This document shows, one piece after another, positions 1 through 12,693 of a DNA stretch of 64,000 nucleotides. This DNA comes from Phaeosaccion multiseriatum (lineage: Eukaryota > Ochrophyta, other classes): NCBI GenBank assembly GCA_965112735.1, contig OZ218956.1:1612001-1676000 (forward strand). The letters are read 5' to 3'. The notes under the pieces are model-generated. The model saw nothing but the letters and a program-made list of their open reading frames with translations. It was not told the DNA's origin and ran no database searches. The position numbers were made by a program, and so were the translations under genes. Numbering within the stretch: the stretch's first letter is position 1; each line of letters starts with the position of its first letter.

Positions 1-120
1 ACACACTCAGTCAATCAGTCAGTCAGTCAGCCAGTCAGTCAGTCAGTCAGTCAGTCCGTCCGTCAGTCAGTCAGTCCGTCAGTCAGTCACTCAGTCAGTC
101 ACTCACTCAGTCTGTCATAG
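1..120. repeat. (CAGT)n microsatellite
   Basis: Degenerate tetranucleotide tract at the left edge, with occasional CCGT and CACT units. It lies downstream, in the minus sense, of the last visible exon of the cysteine-rich gene, so it is probably intronic. Confidence 0.9.
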
Positions 121-2047
121 CTACCGCTTCCCTCACCTCGCAAGCATTCTCCACCGAGCAGGTCGCTTTTGAGGTACCCTCGAAGTTCGCCTCCTAAGAT
201 GGGACGGCGGGGAATGGCAAAGGAATGGAGAGCGAAAGAAGAGGCATGGCAGGCAGGGAATGGCAAACAGATGGAGAGCGAACAGGGAGGGATGGCAGGA
301 ATGGCGAACAGATGGGGGCAGCATTCGGATGGAGAGCGAAAGACAGAGGTGAGAGAAGAGAGGACAAGATAAGGACGGCAGTGGACGGAATGGGGCGATA
401 GAGCGAGGGGAGCAACAGACAAGGGAGAGATCAGAGTGGGTACGCACGAAGGGATGGGTCGTAGGTGGCCGTAGTTGGTTGTTGCTGTTGGGTGAGGGGA
501 CAAAGACTGAGTCACAGACTAAACAATTACGCCACCCCCAGCCAATGCAAGGCCAGTCTGAGTATCTGCGCCGTTGGTTACACGCACCACAACTTGTCTC
601 CGCGAGGCCACTCACCTTACAAGCGGCGAAACCAGTGCAAGCGACATCACAGTTCTGGCGCGACAGGGCAAAGCGAGACAGATGGAGGGGAGGGAGAGGG
701 AAGGGAAGGGGGGACAGGGCGGAGTGGGAGTGAAAGTGGTGCGCAGCCGGAGAGCGTGAGTGAGTGACGTGTGCGGTCGCGCGTGTCTGTGTCCGAGCAA
801 TGATACGGCAAACAGAGCACAAGATGAAGAAGGAAGGTGGTGGTGGGACGAGGGGAGCGAGGGGGGGGGGGAGGGGAAGGGCAGCCTCCGTTGCACGGGA
901 GGGGAGTGACGGTCCTGGCTTGAACGGGGGCGTGGTCTGTCACTTACCACAAAGTTGATGCCCTGACGAGAGAGAGAGAGAGAGAGAGAGAGTATGGCAA
1001 CAAGGAAGGTGGGCGCAGCAGCAAGGGGGAGATGGGAAGGGAAGCAGGGAGGAGTGGGAATGGCAGGTTGAGCTCAGCAGGTCTGTGCAGTAGTGAGCGC
1101 CGAAGGAAGAGACGTCCGACAGCCGCACTCAGGGGTCCAGCAAGCAGTCACAACAGGAAGGAGACACCTGCTGGCCTTCCATCCTTCCTTCCTTCCTGCA
1201 CTCCCTTCTTCCTTCCCCCCCTCCCTCCCTCCCTCCCTCCCTCGCCTCTTCCATCCCTCCTTTCCTCCCGGCGCCCCAACACACGAGAGGGTGGCGGGCG
1301 GCAGCGATGCCACAGCAGCGATGACAGTCACATAGCACATAAGATACACCCCTACTCACCACGCATTTGTTTCCAGTGCTATTCGGATCCAGCGAATCAA
1401 AGTCACATGTGATGGGGTTGCCCGTACACGTGCACATGTTCAAACTCCCGTCGTACGCAGCGCAAGCACTCGTATCAAAGTCTGGCACGGTGCGGGACAG
1501 GGACAGACACAAGAGTATATTCAGAGAATAGGCACACACGAGGAGGGCGGGGGGTGGGGAGAAAGAAAGAGCGCAGAGGGCATGAGCTTTGGTTGGGTTT
1601 GGTGTGGAGTGGTGTAGTGGTGTGGTTCGTGTTTGCGAATGAAAAAAAGACTGGGGAGAAAGTGTGGTTGTTTCCAAGGGGCAAATCATATCTTCGAGGG
1701 GGTAAGCTCACTCAGAGTGTCGGCTCAGACTAGCAGGGGACAGGAGGTGTTGTTCCGTCGTCAGTAACAATGATGGAAGAGGAGGAAGAAGGAAGGAAGG
1801 GCGAAAAAGACACAGGCAAAAAAAAGCAAGAGCGCTGGGAAAGAAGCTAAGCTTTTCAGCGTTTATCCCTCGTCGGTGGGATGGATTCATCGCTGGTTCA
1901 ACCGAGTCAAAGGCGTTTGGGACCACGAGCTACGTGTACACAACTAACACTCATCAGGGGCATTAACTTACTTTCGGCGAAGACTGCATCGAGAAGCAAA
2001 AAAGCCACCACCGGGAGAAGCCACCGCAGTGTCATAAGCACCCCCAT
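1..2047 (-). CDS. Cysteine-rich secreted protein, 5' part (3' end outside window)
   Basis: I do not recognise the family. The start at 2047 opens a 25-residue signal peptide: an arginine, a hydrophobic run (LLPVVAFLLL) and a likely VFA-E cleavage site, followed by donor GTAAGT at 1971. Further exons with consensus borders and compatible phase are 1360-1481 (SACAAYDGSLNMCTCTGNPI, then more Cys), 948-962 (only 15 nt, GINFV), 616-654 (NCDVACTGFAACK) and 137-193 (ends TCSVENACE). At least nine cysteines follow the signal peptide, so a disulfide-rich extracellular or cell-wall protein is likely. The coding sequence continues past position 1. Exons smaller than those listed may be missed, because introns of 300-500 bp separate exons as short as 15 nt. 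Function is unknown. Confidence 0.6.
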
Positions 2048-2159
2048 TGCTGCAACCAAAGCGGATCACGCCGCCTTTGGAGTTCTGCTGCTGCTGCTGC
2101 TCTGCTCCTCGTTGCTGGCGTTGCTCTGTAGTGCCACACTTGCAGGAGAAGACTGATGA

Positions 2160-2256
2160 GAGCGGGGGGGCATAGAGATCGATGAAAGCCCCCATACACA
2201 CGCAGCAGAAGACCAACGAGAGCGGGGGGGCACAGAGATCGATGAAAGCCCCCATC
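2160..2256. repeat. Tandem duplication of about 60 bp upstream of the secreted-protein gene
   Basis: Two near-identical copies of a segment running from GAGCGGGGGGGCA to GATGAAAGCCCCCAT start near 2160 and 2220. Each copy can pair its G run with its own C run (GGGGG against CCCCC, with an ATCGAT palindrome between), so each is a small hairpin. They lie about 110 bp upstream of the start codon at 2047 and may be promoter or 5' UTR sequence. Confidence 0.75.
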
Positions 2257-2710
2257 CCTCTCACATCCCTCATGTCCTACCCCCATGGGCCGTAATTCGC
2301 TCTTCGCTCATTTCTTTTTATACGATGGATTCTTGTTCGCGCGCGCTTTCTGGGAGTGTGTTTTCCAGGCAGGAAATGATGAGGGCCAAGGTCGAGACCC
2401 CTGACAAGGTTCTGAGCGGCGACCTAGGCCATAGCTTAGGGGGGTAGGTACTGTAGGGGGACCTCATCATTGCCTTATTACGCGGCTTTTCCGACGACCT
2501 TCCCCCCAGAACCTGAAACCTTTTATGCTTTCCCCCAGAACCTGGAACCCAGAACCTTGTCAGGGGTCGAGGTTCTGGTCGGCGCCAGCTGGCCAGGTTC
2601 CTGGCTCTGGCCAGGGTCAGCCGGCCAGGTGGGCTGGCCTGTAACACATTCACTCCCCTGTCCCACTTAACAGTATAGTACTCGGCCATTTTTTCTCCCC
2701 AAGCACAGAA
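2257..2710. other. Intergenic region between the secreted-protein gene and the VWA8 3' end
   Basis: It contains the upstream region of the minus-strand secreted-protein gene and the 3' flank of VWA8. Around 2500-2640 there are several imperfect copies of phrases such as CCAGAACCT and GGCCAGG on both strands, which could fold. I see no convincing coding exon here. Confidence 0.5.
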
Positions 2711-3769
2711 CTACTTGTGCAGGATGGAGGTCGAGAAGGTGCCCTGCAGCAGGCGGGGAAGGTCCTCTGTGTCCAGGCACACGTGGCCTCTCCCGAGGGG
2801 CATGCTGGCGGCCGCCCTCGCCGCCTCGTCGCCGAAGGACGCAATCATAATGACATGAGCCTTGGCGTGGCTGCTTCCCGTCAGCAGGGCCCCCAACCGA
2901 GCGGGCTTGATGCCGTACCTCTCGAGGTTGGCGTCCGTAATGACAAAGACAAAGGCGTCTTCCTCCTCCTCCTCCTCTCCTCCTCCTCCTCCTCCTCCTC
3001 CTCCTCCTTGCCCCCTGTCCTCTGCCCACTGCAGTGCCTTCCGAGTCGCTTCAAGGGTGTTGTCCCCGCTCCTGCAGTACTGCGAGTGGGCCACCATCGC
3101 CTCCAGCACCGACAGCTGCGCTCGCTCGTCCTCCGGGGGGACAGTCGTTGTCCCCGGGGGAGCAGTCGTCCCCGTCCCCGTCCCCGGGGGTGGCCCAGTC
3201 CCAATGACAAAGGGTATCTCCGCGCTGTCCCCTGAGTGTCCAACGATATCGTAGGTGAAGCGGCTCTCGTGGCCCCTAAAGCCTTCCATGACCATCACCA
3301 TGCACTCCAGCAGCCGCTCGAGCCTCCCATCCTGTCCATTGAAGCGATACATGGAGCCGCTCACGTCCACGACGAAACGCAACCTCCGGGGCCGTGACCG
3401 TGGCCGTTTGCTGCCATCCCCGCCCCCATCCCCATCGTCATCCCCACTAGGGGAGAAGGGGTCCGTGTGCGTGTGCGCCACCCCTCTCCTCTTGTAGATG
3501 GACCGTTCCCCGACCAGTCCCTCGATGAGCTTGGCATCATCCAGCTCTCCTGAGGACTGGTTGCGCAACCACACGCGTTGGTTCTCCGGTCTCGTGTCTG
3601 CCTTGAGGCTTTCCAAGAGTGCACGTATCTGCCCCACTTCGCCTGCTACCTTGCGCCTCACCCGCTGGTACCTCTCAAAGTCACCCTTCCCCATGCCTAT
3701 CTCCCTCAGCCGCTTCTCCAGGCCCTCTGCTGCCATTTCCCGTGCACGTGCCAGTGCCGCCTCGCTTAC
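2711..3769 (-). other. VWA8: VWA8 last exon: VWA domain
   Basis: This single 353-codon exon encodes the whole C-terminal VWA domain. DVSGS supplies the metal-binding DxSxS, the later SGDNTLEAT supplies the threonine, and FVITDAN supplies the aspartate. Two insertions interrupt the fold relative to animal VWA8: a glycine/threonine/proline loop after PFVIGTG and a run of about ten Gly plus Glu residues encoded by a GGA/GAG tract near 2965-3005. The stop is at 2711-2713. Confidence 0.9.
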
Positions 3770-6163
3770 CTGTGTGTCGAGTGTAGGATGGACAGACCAG
3801 CAGTGGGACAGCAGTGGGACAGCAGTGGGACAGGAGGATGAGAGTATGAAGGTGGAGGAGTTGCTAAACGTAGCGACACGTGTGCCTAAGTCAACATTTC
3901 CTTCCTCCCCTTTGGCATGCCTCCTCTGTAGTGGCGCGGGCGCGTGCCCATCCTCCACTACCCTGACACCTAACACTTGACACCTGACACCCGACACCCG
4001 ACACCTCTCGTCACACACCTCGCACCGGATACCAGTCGCACCCCACGCCTCACCTGACATACACCTCCACACCTCACTCAGCTCATAAGCTCTAATACAT
4101 ATACCTCACACCTCACACCTCGCACGTGACGAAACCTCACACCTCACCACCCCCCACCTCACACACCTCCTGACACTTGACACGACTGACTACCCACTAC
4201 CAACCTGTGCCTTGTCCTCGTCCGAGATTTGATGCACGTGGTGGCCCTTGTCGAGTCGATAGGGCCCTCCCCTGCCGCCCAGCCCCGCCGTGTCGCTACC
4301 CCCCGTGCCCCCCGCCCAGGTATTCCCCCCCACATGCGGGGCATTGTTCGGGTCTTCCTTGCCGTGCTTGGCGTCGCCGAGCCCTGTCCGAGGGCCTTGA
4401 TACGCCTCGTCTTTCCCGTCTCGTATCGTCAGTCGGTCATCATCCAACCCACCACCCACACCCACCCCACCGCTACCACCACCTCCTCCTCCTCCTCCTG
4501 CGCCGAGCATCCCCCTCCAATCCTGGAGCTCTCTCCCCAGCTGCGCTTTGTCCACTTGCCACAGCGTCACTGTCCCGTCCTCCTGCAGCGTCGCCAGCAC
4601 GAGACCACCTCCCCCACCCTCCTCACCCTGCCCGCTCAGAGGGTGTCCTACCCCTCCTCCTCCTGCTCCTCCTCCCCCTAGGCGGCACATATCCACCACA
4701 GAACCACGCCCACTCTGCAGCAGCACTTGCCGCACCCGCAGCTCCTCCTCCTCCTCCTCGTCCTGCTGCTGCTGCTGCTGCCGCTGCTGCTCGTCAGGGC
4801 TGCCCGTAGGACTACCGGTGCTGCTGCTGCTGCTGCCACCATCATGCGACATGGACACCACTTCCAACCAAGTCCGCTCCACCTCCTTTTTGCCATGTTG
4901 GTGGTGACCGCGAGACTTCCTGTCGTGCTGGGCAGGAGGCGTACTGACACGGCTGCTGCCCGAGAGAGCAGACACCATCACTCCCCCCCCCGTCCTCTTC
5001 CTTCTCCTCCCTCTCCTGCTGCTGCCCTGTGCCAGATCTTGACTATCGGCGCCTCCTCCTCCTTGAGCAGTTGGTGATTCGGCGCAGAGAAAGGCAGTTC
5101 GTTTCCTCACCGTGCCGACCTCACCCTGCTGCGCGCCCTCGCCTCCTGCCGCTGTATCACCAACATGGGTGCCTTGCCCTCGAGGCCAAACCGTGACACT
5201 GACGACTCCTCCTCCCCTTTCTCCTCCTCCCTCCTCTCCTTCTAGCAGGCTTTCCTCCTCCTGCCGCTGCCCTTGACCCACGCAATGCTGTGGCAACACA
5301 TTCGCCGTAAGAGTCTCTGCGAAGAGAGCCCGAGGTGCGCGATTGAGCATCTCATTATAGGGCAGCCCCCACGAGTCCTCTCCTTTGCCCTTCCCCACCG
5401 AAGAACCAACTCCCTCACCCGTCTGCACCCACTTGGCAGCCCCCCTCTCTGCCGGCCGTACAAGTCGCATGTTTTTGTTACTCAGTAGTCGGCTCTCCTC
5501 CTCAGCATTCCCCCCCTCCTCCCGTTTCTCCAAACTCACTCTCAAAATCGACCCGTCTCCCGTCCGTACCCACATGGTCTGTGGGCCCTTTGAGCCCCCC
5601 CGACCACGACCCTCACTCTGACCCTGACCCTGACCAGGGCCCTGACCCATGCAATGCTCTTGCTGCTGCTGTGTCACCAACTGCTGCTGCTGCTGCTGCA
5701 CCTCAAAGCCGACTTCCTGCACAGAGGTGTCAGCCCCAAGATGCATACACTTCGCGCGTACAACCATACGGCTGCCATCCTCCTCATCATCATCATCATC
5801 ATCATGTGTCTGTGTGACCTCAAGAAGGTACACTTCGCTGCTTCCTTTCTCGAACACGACCAGTCCATCGCTGCTGCTACCGCCGCTGCTACTGGCCCCG
5901 GGTGGACTCCACTCCTTCAAAACGAGGAGCTACCATATGAGAGAGGTAGAGATAGAGGCAGACAGGACAGAAATAATGTGTGTGTGAAAAAGAGAGGACG
6001 TAGGGGGGGGGGGGGGGTGACTGGGCGTGGGAGATGTGGGTGCAAGAGAGAAGAAGGAGGGAGGAGGACGAATGAAAGACATCGAAGAGACAACAGATGT
6101 GTATCACACACAAAGAGCCCTTCCCTGGCAAGGCCCGAAGTCGCCAGGCCGTGCTCTCGATAC

Positions 6164-6203
<40 letters not shown>

Positions 6204-9200
6204 ACTTTTTCTCTCTCTCTCAGTCACGCACTCACCCCGTTGCTATGCCCCTCCTCGTCCTGACCACCCCCTCCTCCTCCCATGAAGTGACTGAGGAGTC
6301 CTGTCCTCGCCTTCTTCTTCCTCTTCGTCGTCTTTTCCCTCCTCCTTCGCCCGCTGCTGTCGATGCCACGCTGAGGCATGCCATCACTACTATGAAAGTC
6401 GACGTCAGTAATGTCGACATCGAAAAAGTCCGTCATGTCAATGTCGAGGTCCATGGGCAGACTGACACTGACGATGGGGTCTCTCCCCCGGGGGTCTACG
6501 ATGGATAGGGACCGCTTACCGCCTCCGGTAGGGAGTAGGGCCATCACGGCGACTTTGCCTAGGCTGGGCAGAGGGGCCATCAGGGGAGCCTTTGGGGGAG
6601 GGGAGGGCATGACGGGAAGGAAGAAAGGAGCCAGGAGACAGGATAAGAGGATAGAGGGAATCTACTGCCATTCTCACCCTTCCTCCTTTCCTTCCCTCCT
6701 TCTCTGCCTACCCGCCCACCCACCGGCGCGTCTCTCTACTCCATCTACTGCCATCCCTCTCTCCCTCCTCTCGACCCCTACTCCATCCACTGCCATCCCT
6801 CTCTCCCTCCCTCTCGACCCCTACTCCATCTACTGCAGCCTCTCCCTCCGTCCTTGCCAACCCACCCACCCACCCACCCACCCACTCACCTGCGTCCCTT
6901 GCTGCCCTGTGCCCATATAGTACCCGTAGGCAGCGTCTTCGGCACTCACAAGCTCCAACAGCACCGCCTCTCGCGCACTTCCCAGAGCGGAGATGGCAGT
7001 GGATGGAGTAGTAGATGGCGGACCCCCTGTGAATGGAATGGCGGTGGATGGAGGAGGAGAAGGAGGCAGCAGCAAGGACTGGAGCTCGAGCTCGCCCCTC
7101 TGTCCATAGCGCAGGACGTGTAGGGATTGATGCCGAAGCACGTCCATTGAGTCTAATGTTGGGGAGAGGGTGGTGGTGGTGGTGGTGGAGGAGGAGGAGG
7201 AGCCAGTCTCACTCGCCAGGGGAGGTGTTGATGCTTGATACAATGAAGGCTGCTGGGACGGTAGAGCTACGATTGCAAGGGGTGTCCCTCCGCGGCTGCT
7301 GCTGCCTCCCATCATTGGGTTGACGACCCCCAAACGCTCGGAGAAGTCAGCCCCACGGCAGTACTGAGAGGAGCGGAGCCCAGGGCCCACGTCACACCAG
7401 ACCCAGGCACAGAGATAGAGGGGGGGGGGCGCAGGAAGAGCAGGTGAACAAGCAACGCCCACAGTGGATTGGAAGGGGTGGGAAGGGTGAGCCGATGCGA
7501 AGGGATCGACAGAAGAGGGGAGGAAGGAAGGAAGGAAGGAAAGAAAACACTAAGCGCATAGGGCCAGGAGCAAGCACAGACACCATACTTCCCCCCATCC
7601 ACTGCCATCGCCCCACCACCCCCTACTCCCCAATTACCTGGATAGTGCTCGCCGCTCGACCCGTCACCTTGGGGGAGGCTTCTGCCACTTGACGCTGCCA
7701 TGCTCTGCCAAATCCTCTGTCGGCCGAGAAGTGGGGTAGGGCAAAGGAAGCTGCGGGTGATGTTAAAAAAATCCCACGCAAACCCCTCACCCACCCACCC
7801 ATCCACCCACCCTCCCAACCACATTCACACCACACACCCATATCAAACAAAAATAATGTGGGGGGGTGATCTAGGGAAAAACTACACGCATACCGCAGAC
7901 AGACACTGTAACGTACGTCACCTTACGTAACGGTACGGTATTGCGCGAAACCTGAGAGAGCAGGCGACGCTGCGGGGTTCACGAGCCACTCCTCCGTTGT
8001 GCGAGGAGCGGTCGGAGAGCGTTCCTCACCATTCGAGAGGCATATGGGTGAGGCCAGGCTGACACTGAGGCGGTGCTCCTGCTCCTGTCCCGCTCCCTCT
8101 AGGGACGACACAGGCAGCAGGGGGATGCCCTGCTGCTGAAACACCTGATCGAAGCAAGACATATGGGCAGGCATATGGGCAGGCATATGGGCAGGCACAT
8201 GGACATGCAATGGTGGCATGCATGCGAGGGGAGCAGATAATATGTCAGGGAAGGAAATGGAGGTCAGGTGTGGGGACGTGGGGGCAAAAGACAGACAGAG
8301 CGGGTGGTGGGGGTCCTCCTCCTCCTCCTCCTCCTCCTCCTCCTCCTCCTCCTCCTCCTCCTCCTCCTCCTCCTCCTCCTCCTCCTTGTCCGCTGCATGG
8401 CACAAACTGCACTGCACTGAATTGCTACCTCGGAGAGCGTTCCCTGCAACTGCTCGTCGAAGGCGTCGAAGGCGAGAACGTTCTGCAGCGCCTTCACCAC
8501 CCCGTCTGCAGGGAAGCGCTGGAGATGTTTCACCACACTACATCCTGATTGACATTGATTCGACATTGATTTAGTATTGATTGATGACAATACTTGACAT
8601 TTGTTGTGACGTTGAGTACTTGGCAGCGATTGAAATTGATTGGTTTGTGTAGTGATTGACCAGACATACATACATACATACATACCTACATACGTACATA
8701 CATACATACACACATACATAAAAAGTACATACATACATACATTCATACATACATATATATACATACATACATACATACATACATACATACATACATACAT
8801 ACATACATACATACATAGACCCCACATGTCCAAGATGGGAGTGAGAAAGGGAAGTAAGTGAGACTCATTGTAAAGCCTTACCTTCTCGTATGGAGTAGGG
8901 GTAGGTAAGGACGCCCCTGCGGTTGAGCTCTCTTAGCTCGGAGAAGCACGTCGCCAGCTTGAGCAGGAGGGGAGCGGGCACGTCGGGGGCGTACTCGCGG
9001 AGCACCTGAGGGGGGAGAGGTTGGTGATAACACTCAAGTGTTGTCGGGGATGGCAGTGGATGGGGGAGGACGGGGGAGTACTCTGCCCGCAGGCATGCAC
9101 ACACACACGGCCATATACACACACGCACACACACAGCCACACACACTCACACACACTCTTTCTCTTTCTCTATATCTCACACACCCACACCCACACACAC

Positions 9201-9259
9201 GCACACACACCCACACATCCACACACAAACACACACGCACACACACACACACACCCACA

Positions 9260-9323
<64 letters not shown>

Positions 9324-12300
9324 CAAACACACCTGCAGCTCGGACTGAAGGTCGGGGTTCTGAATGAGGAAGGCCGCAAACACGTCTCCGCTCTGCTGGA
9401 AAAAGTGATTCCCGTGGAAAGGGTAGCCCGGCCTGTTGGCCAGTACCCACAGCCGGAAGTCCGGGTGGATGGGAATGGTGTTGTTGTCATCGTTGGTATA
9501 GGGGATCGTTCCTGGACCCTTCCCTCCCGAGACGGAGACGAGCGTCCTCCCATCCGCAAGGGCCATCTCTCCGTCCTCGGCCAGATGCTTGAGCAAACAC
9601 ACGACCTAAGGGGAGGGGGAGGACGGCAGTGGATGGTGGTGGTGGTGAGGAGCAGGAGGAGCAGCAGCAGGAGGAGGAGGAGGAGGAGGAGGAGGAGGAG
9701 GAGGAGGAGGAGATCATATGCCTAGACATTGCATTGCTCTGCCCATATGCCTCTACTCTATACCTCCAAGGGGGCCTTGTCAACTTCGTCCAAGACAAGG
9801 ACTCTGCCCAGCCTTGCGGCCTTGACCAGAGGGGAGTCCAACCACACCAGGCCTGTTGGAGTCATACGGGAGGGAGGGAGGGAGGGAGGGAGGGAGGGAG
9901 GGAGGGAGGGAAGGAAGGAAGGAAGGAGGGATGGGGGGAGGGAGGGAGGGAGGGAGGGAGGGAGGGAAGGAAAGAGGGAGAGAGGGAGGGAGGGAGGGAG
10001 GGAGGGAGGGAGGGAGGGAGGGAGGGAGGTAGGGAGGTAGGGAGGTAGGTAGGTAGGGAGGTAGGGAGGGAGAGAGGGAGGGAAGGAAGGAGGGAGAGAG
10101 GGAGGGAGGGAGGGAGGGAGGGAGGGAGGGAGGGAGGGAGGGAGGGAGGGAGGGAGGGAGGGAGGGAGGGAGGGAGAGGGAGGGAGGGAGAGAGGGGAAG
10201 GGACCGCCCTCCGCAGATGTCAGGGGCAGAAGAGGTGAGAGGGAGTAGGGCTACACAAACACACACATACACACACACACGCACACGTGAACGCACACAA
10301 ACTGCACTCCGATCTGCTGCCATGGCCTGGCATCCGCGGCCATCCTCTGCTGTCTGCTGCCCCTCTGCTGCCCCTATGCTGCCATCTGAGCTTACCTTCT
10401 GTGGTGAGGTGGGGCGAGGCGGTGAGGGAGGCAACCGTCGAGTCCCTGTGCAGCTGCATGTACTCCCTCTCGGCCCTCAGCAGCTGCAGCAGCCGGTCCA
10501 CAAGCACGTTCTTACCCACTCCCTACCGCAGCGGGGGATGGAATGGGAAGGGAGGGGCAGCTTAAGGGGGGGGGGTGGGGGGGGGGGGCAGCACGGGGGC
10601 ACTTTGGGCGAAGTGATTGGCTCTAAACTGGCTCTAAATTAGCTCTTATCAAAGCCTGTTTGGGATACAAAGGCTGCAAAGGCCGCAGGGAGGAAAAGGC
10701 GCGCAGAGTTGGTCCGCGAAGTCAAGCAGGAGGAGGAGGAGGTGGTGGAGGAGCAGGAGGAGTTGAGCCTATGCATGGGTGTGTGTGTGTGTGCGATCTG
10801 CAGGCCTTCACAAACAAGGCAAAGGTACATCCAAAGACAAGAGAGAAATGTGTTTCTACAGAGGGGAGGCGGCGAGAGAGATGATATACCCATATCTATA
10901 TGCCTCTAACCATCTACATGCCTCTTTTTGCCTCTAACCTGGTTTCCGATGAGCAGCAGCGCCCTCTCCCCTGAGGCGTGCATGCTTGCGAGCGTGGCGA
11001 GTTGCTGTGTCTGCGAGGCATTGTCGAAGAACACCGGTCGGGGCACGAGCTCGGGCCGCACGGGGGTGCGTTGGGGGAGGGTAACGTTACCTGTGAGACA
11101 GAGAGGAGAGGCGGAGGAGAGGCGGAGGAGTGGGTGGGTGTGTGGTTGAGTCGGTGGTTGGGTGGGTGGGTGGGTGGTTGGGTGGGTGGGTGGGTGGGTG
11201 GTTGGGTGGTTGGGTGGTTGGGTGGTTGAGTGGGTAGTGGGATGGCGGAGTGGGTGGCCGGGTGGTTGAGCGGGTGGGTGGGTGGGTGGGTGGGTGGTTG
11301 GGTGGGTGGGGGGGTGGATGGGTGGATGGATGGGTGGGTGGTTGGTGGATGGATGGGTGGATGGATGGGTGGATGGATGGGTGGGTGGTTGGGTGGCTGG
11401 GTGGGTGGGTGGGTGGTTGAGTGTGTGGCTGGGTGGATGGATGGGTGGGTGGGTGGGTGGGTGGGTGGGTGGATGGATGGGTGGGTGGTTTGGTGGGTGG
11501 GTGGTTGAGTGGGTGGGTGGTTGAGTGGGTGGCTGGGTGGGTTGGTGGTTGGGTGTGTGGGTGGTTGAGTGAGTGGCTGGTAGGTGGGGTTTGGTTTGGG
11601 CAGTTGACGAGGCAGTCAGTCTCTTCTTTACACACACATGACGCCACATCATCAATCCATCCATCGATCTCTCTCGCTCTCGAGCGCAGCAGGAATCCAA
11701 ACTGGTAGCCCCCCCCCTCCAATCCCCTCCCCTCCCATCTGTATCATCAACCCTCTCACCTATCCTCAACCACCCTCCGTCCTGTGTCACCAAACTGTGC
11801 TGTTGCTGCTGTACCAACAACTGCTGAGGGGGAGGGGGAGGAGGAGGAGGAGGGGCAATGCCCGCCTTGCACAGACACCGCTCAATCACGTCTTGGTCAC
11901 GGAGGGGAAGCAGGCCGCTCATAAGGGTGCGGTGCACGGTCCCGTGCAGATCGAAAACTTATGTATGGGTAACACATGGGTCACGGTAGTTACGTAAGGG
12001 TTGCACAGGAGGACGGAGGTGGGGAGGGGGGGTGAGGAAGGTCGCTCTAGCCTGGACCACCAACTACTGTATCACCAACTGCTACGCCAGCCAGAGATGA
12101 CCAGGCCAACATGCAGGGCCGCACGCATTCACTCACTTCCCGCAGCAGTTAGTGATACAGCAGGAGCAGGAGAGGGGTGGTCGTGCGACGCTGTGGCGGC
12201 CGCCATTTGTCTGCAGATGCGAACCATCTGGCGGAGACTCAAGGCCAGGGCACTCGCTTCCTCCCTCGTGTCGACCGCCCCTGACGCATGCAATGGAGGA

Positions 12301-12649
12301 CAGCAGGCCGCAACGGGTATGAGTGCCAGTAGCAGAGGCAGCGGTTGGTGATACAACAGTTAGTCATACAGCAGCAGCACTCCCTCCCTTACCTGCGGCA
12401 ACTTCTTCCCGCAAGGACGAAGCGAAGGACATGAGCTGAGTAAGCTGTGGGCGGTGGTTTCCGTCCCGGCATGATGCTAAGGAGGCGAGAGAGGGAAACA
12501 TCCTCCCCAGCAGCTCTTCCATCTCGCCCAACTGAGCAGGCAGTCGTCAACGTGAGGGAAGGCAGCAGTTGGTGATACAGCAGTTAGTGAGGGTTTAACA
12601 GCAGCAGCAGCAGCAGCAGCAGCAGAAAAAAAAAAAAACAGCACACACA

Positions 12650-12693
<44 letters not shown>

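Noticed and set aside
1881-2156. Plus-strand frame with a leucine-rich stretch at 2085-2125
   Set aside because: The leucine run is a CTG repeat. The minus strand here has a signal-peptide exon with a consensus donor.
2318-2689. Minus-strand frame of 123 codons downstream of VWA8
   Set aside because: It has no recognisable domain, composition follows the local GGCCAGG repeats, and it lies between the VWA8 stop and the next gene.
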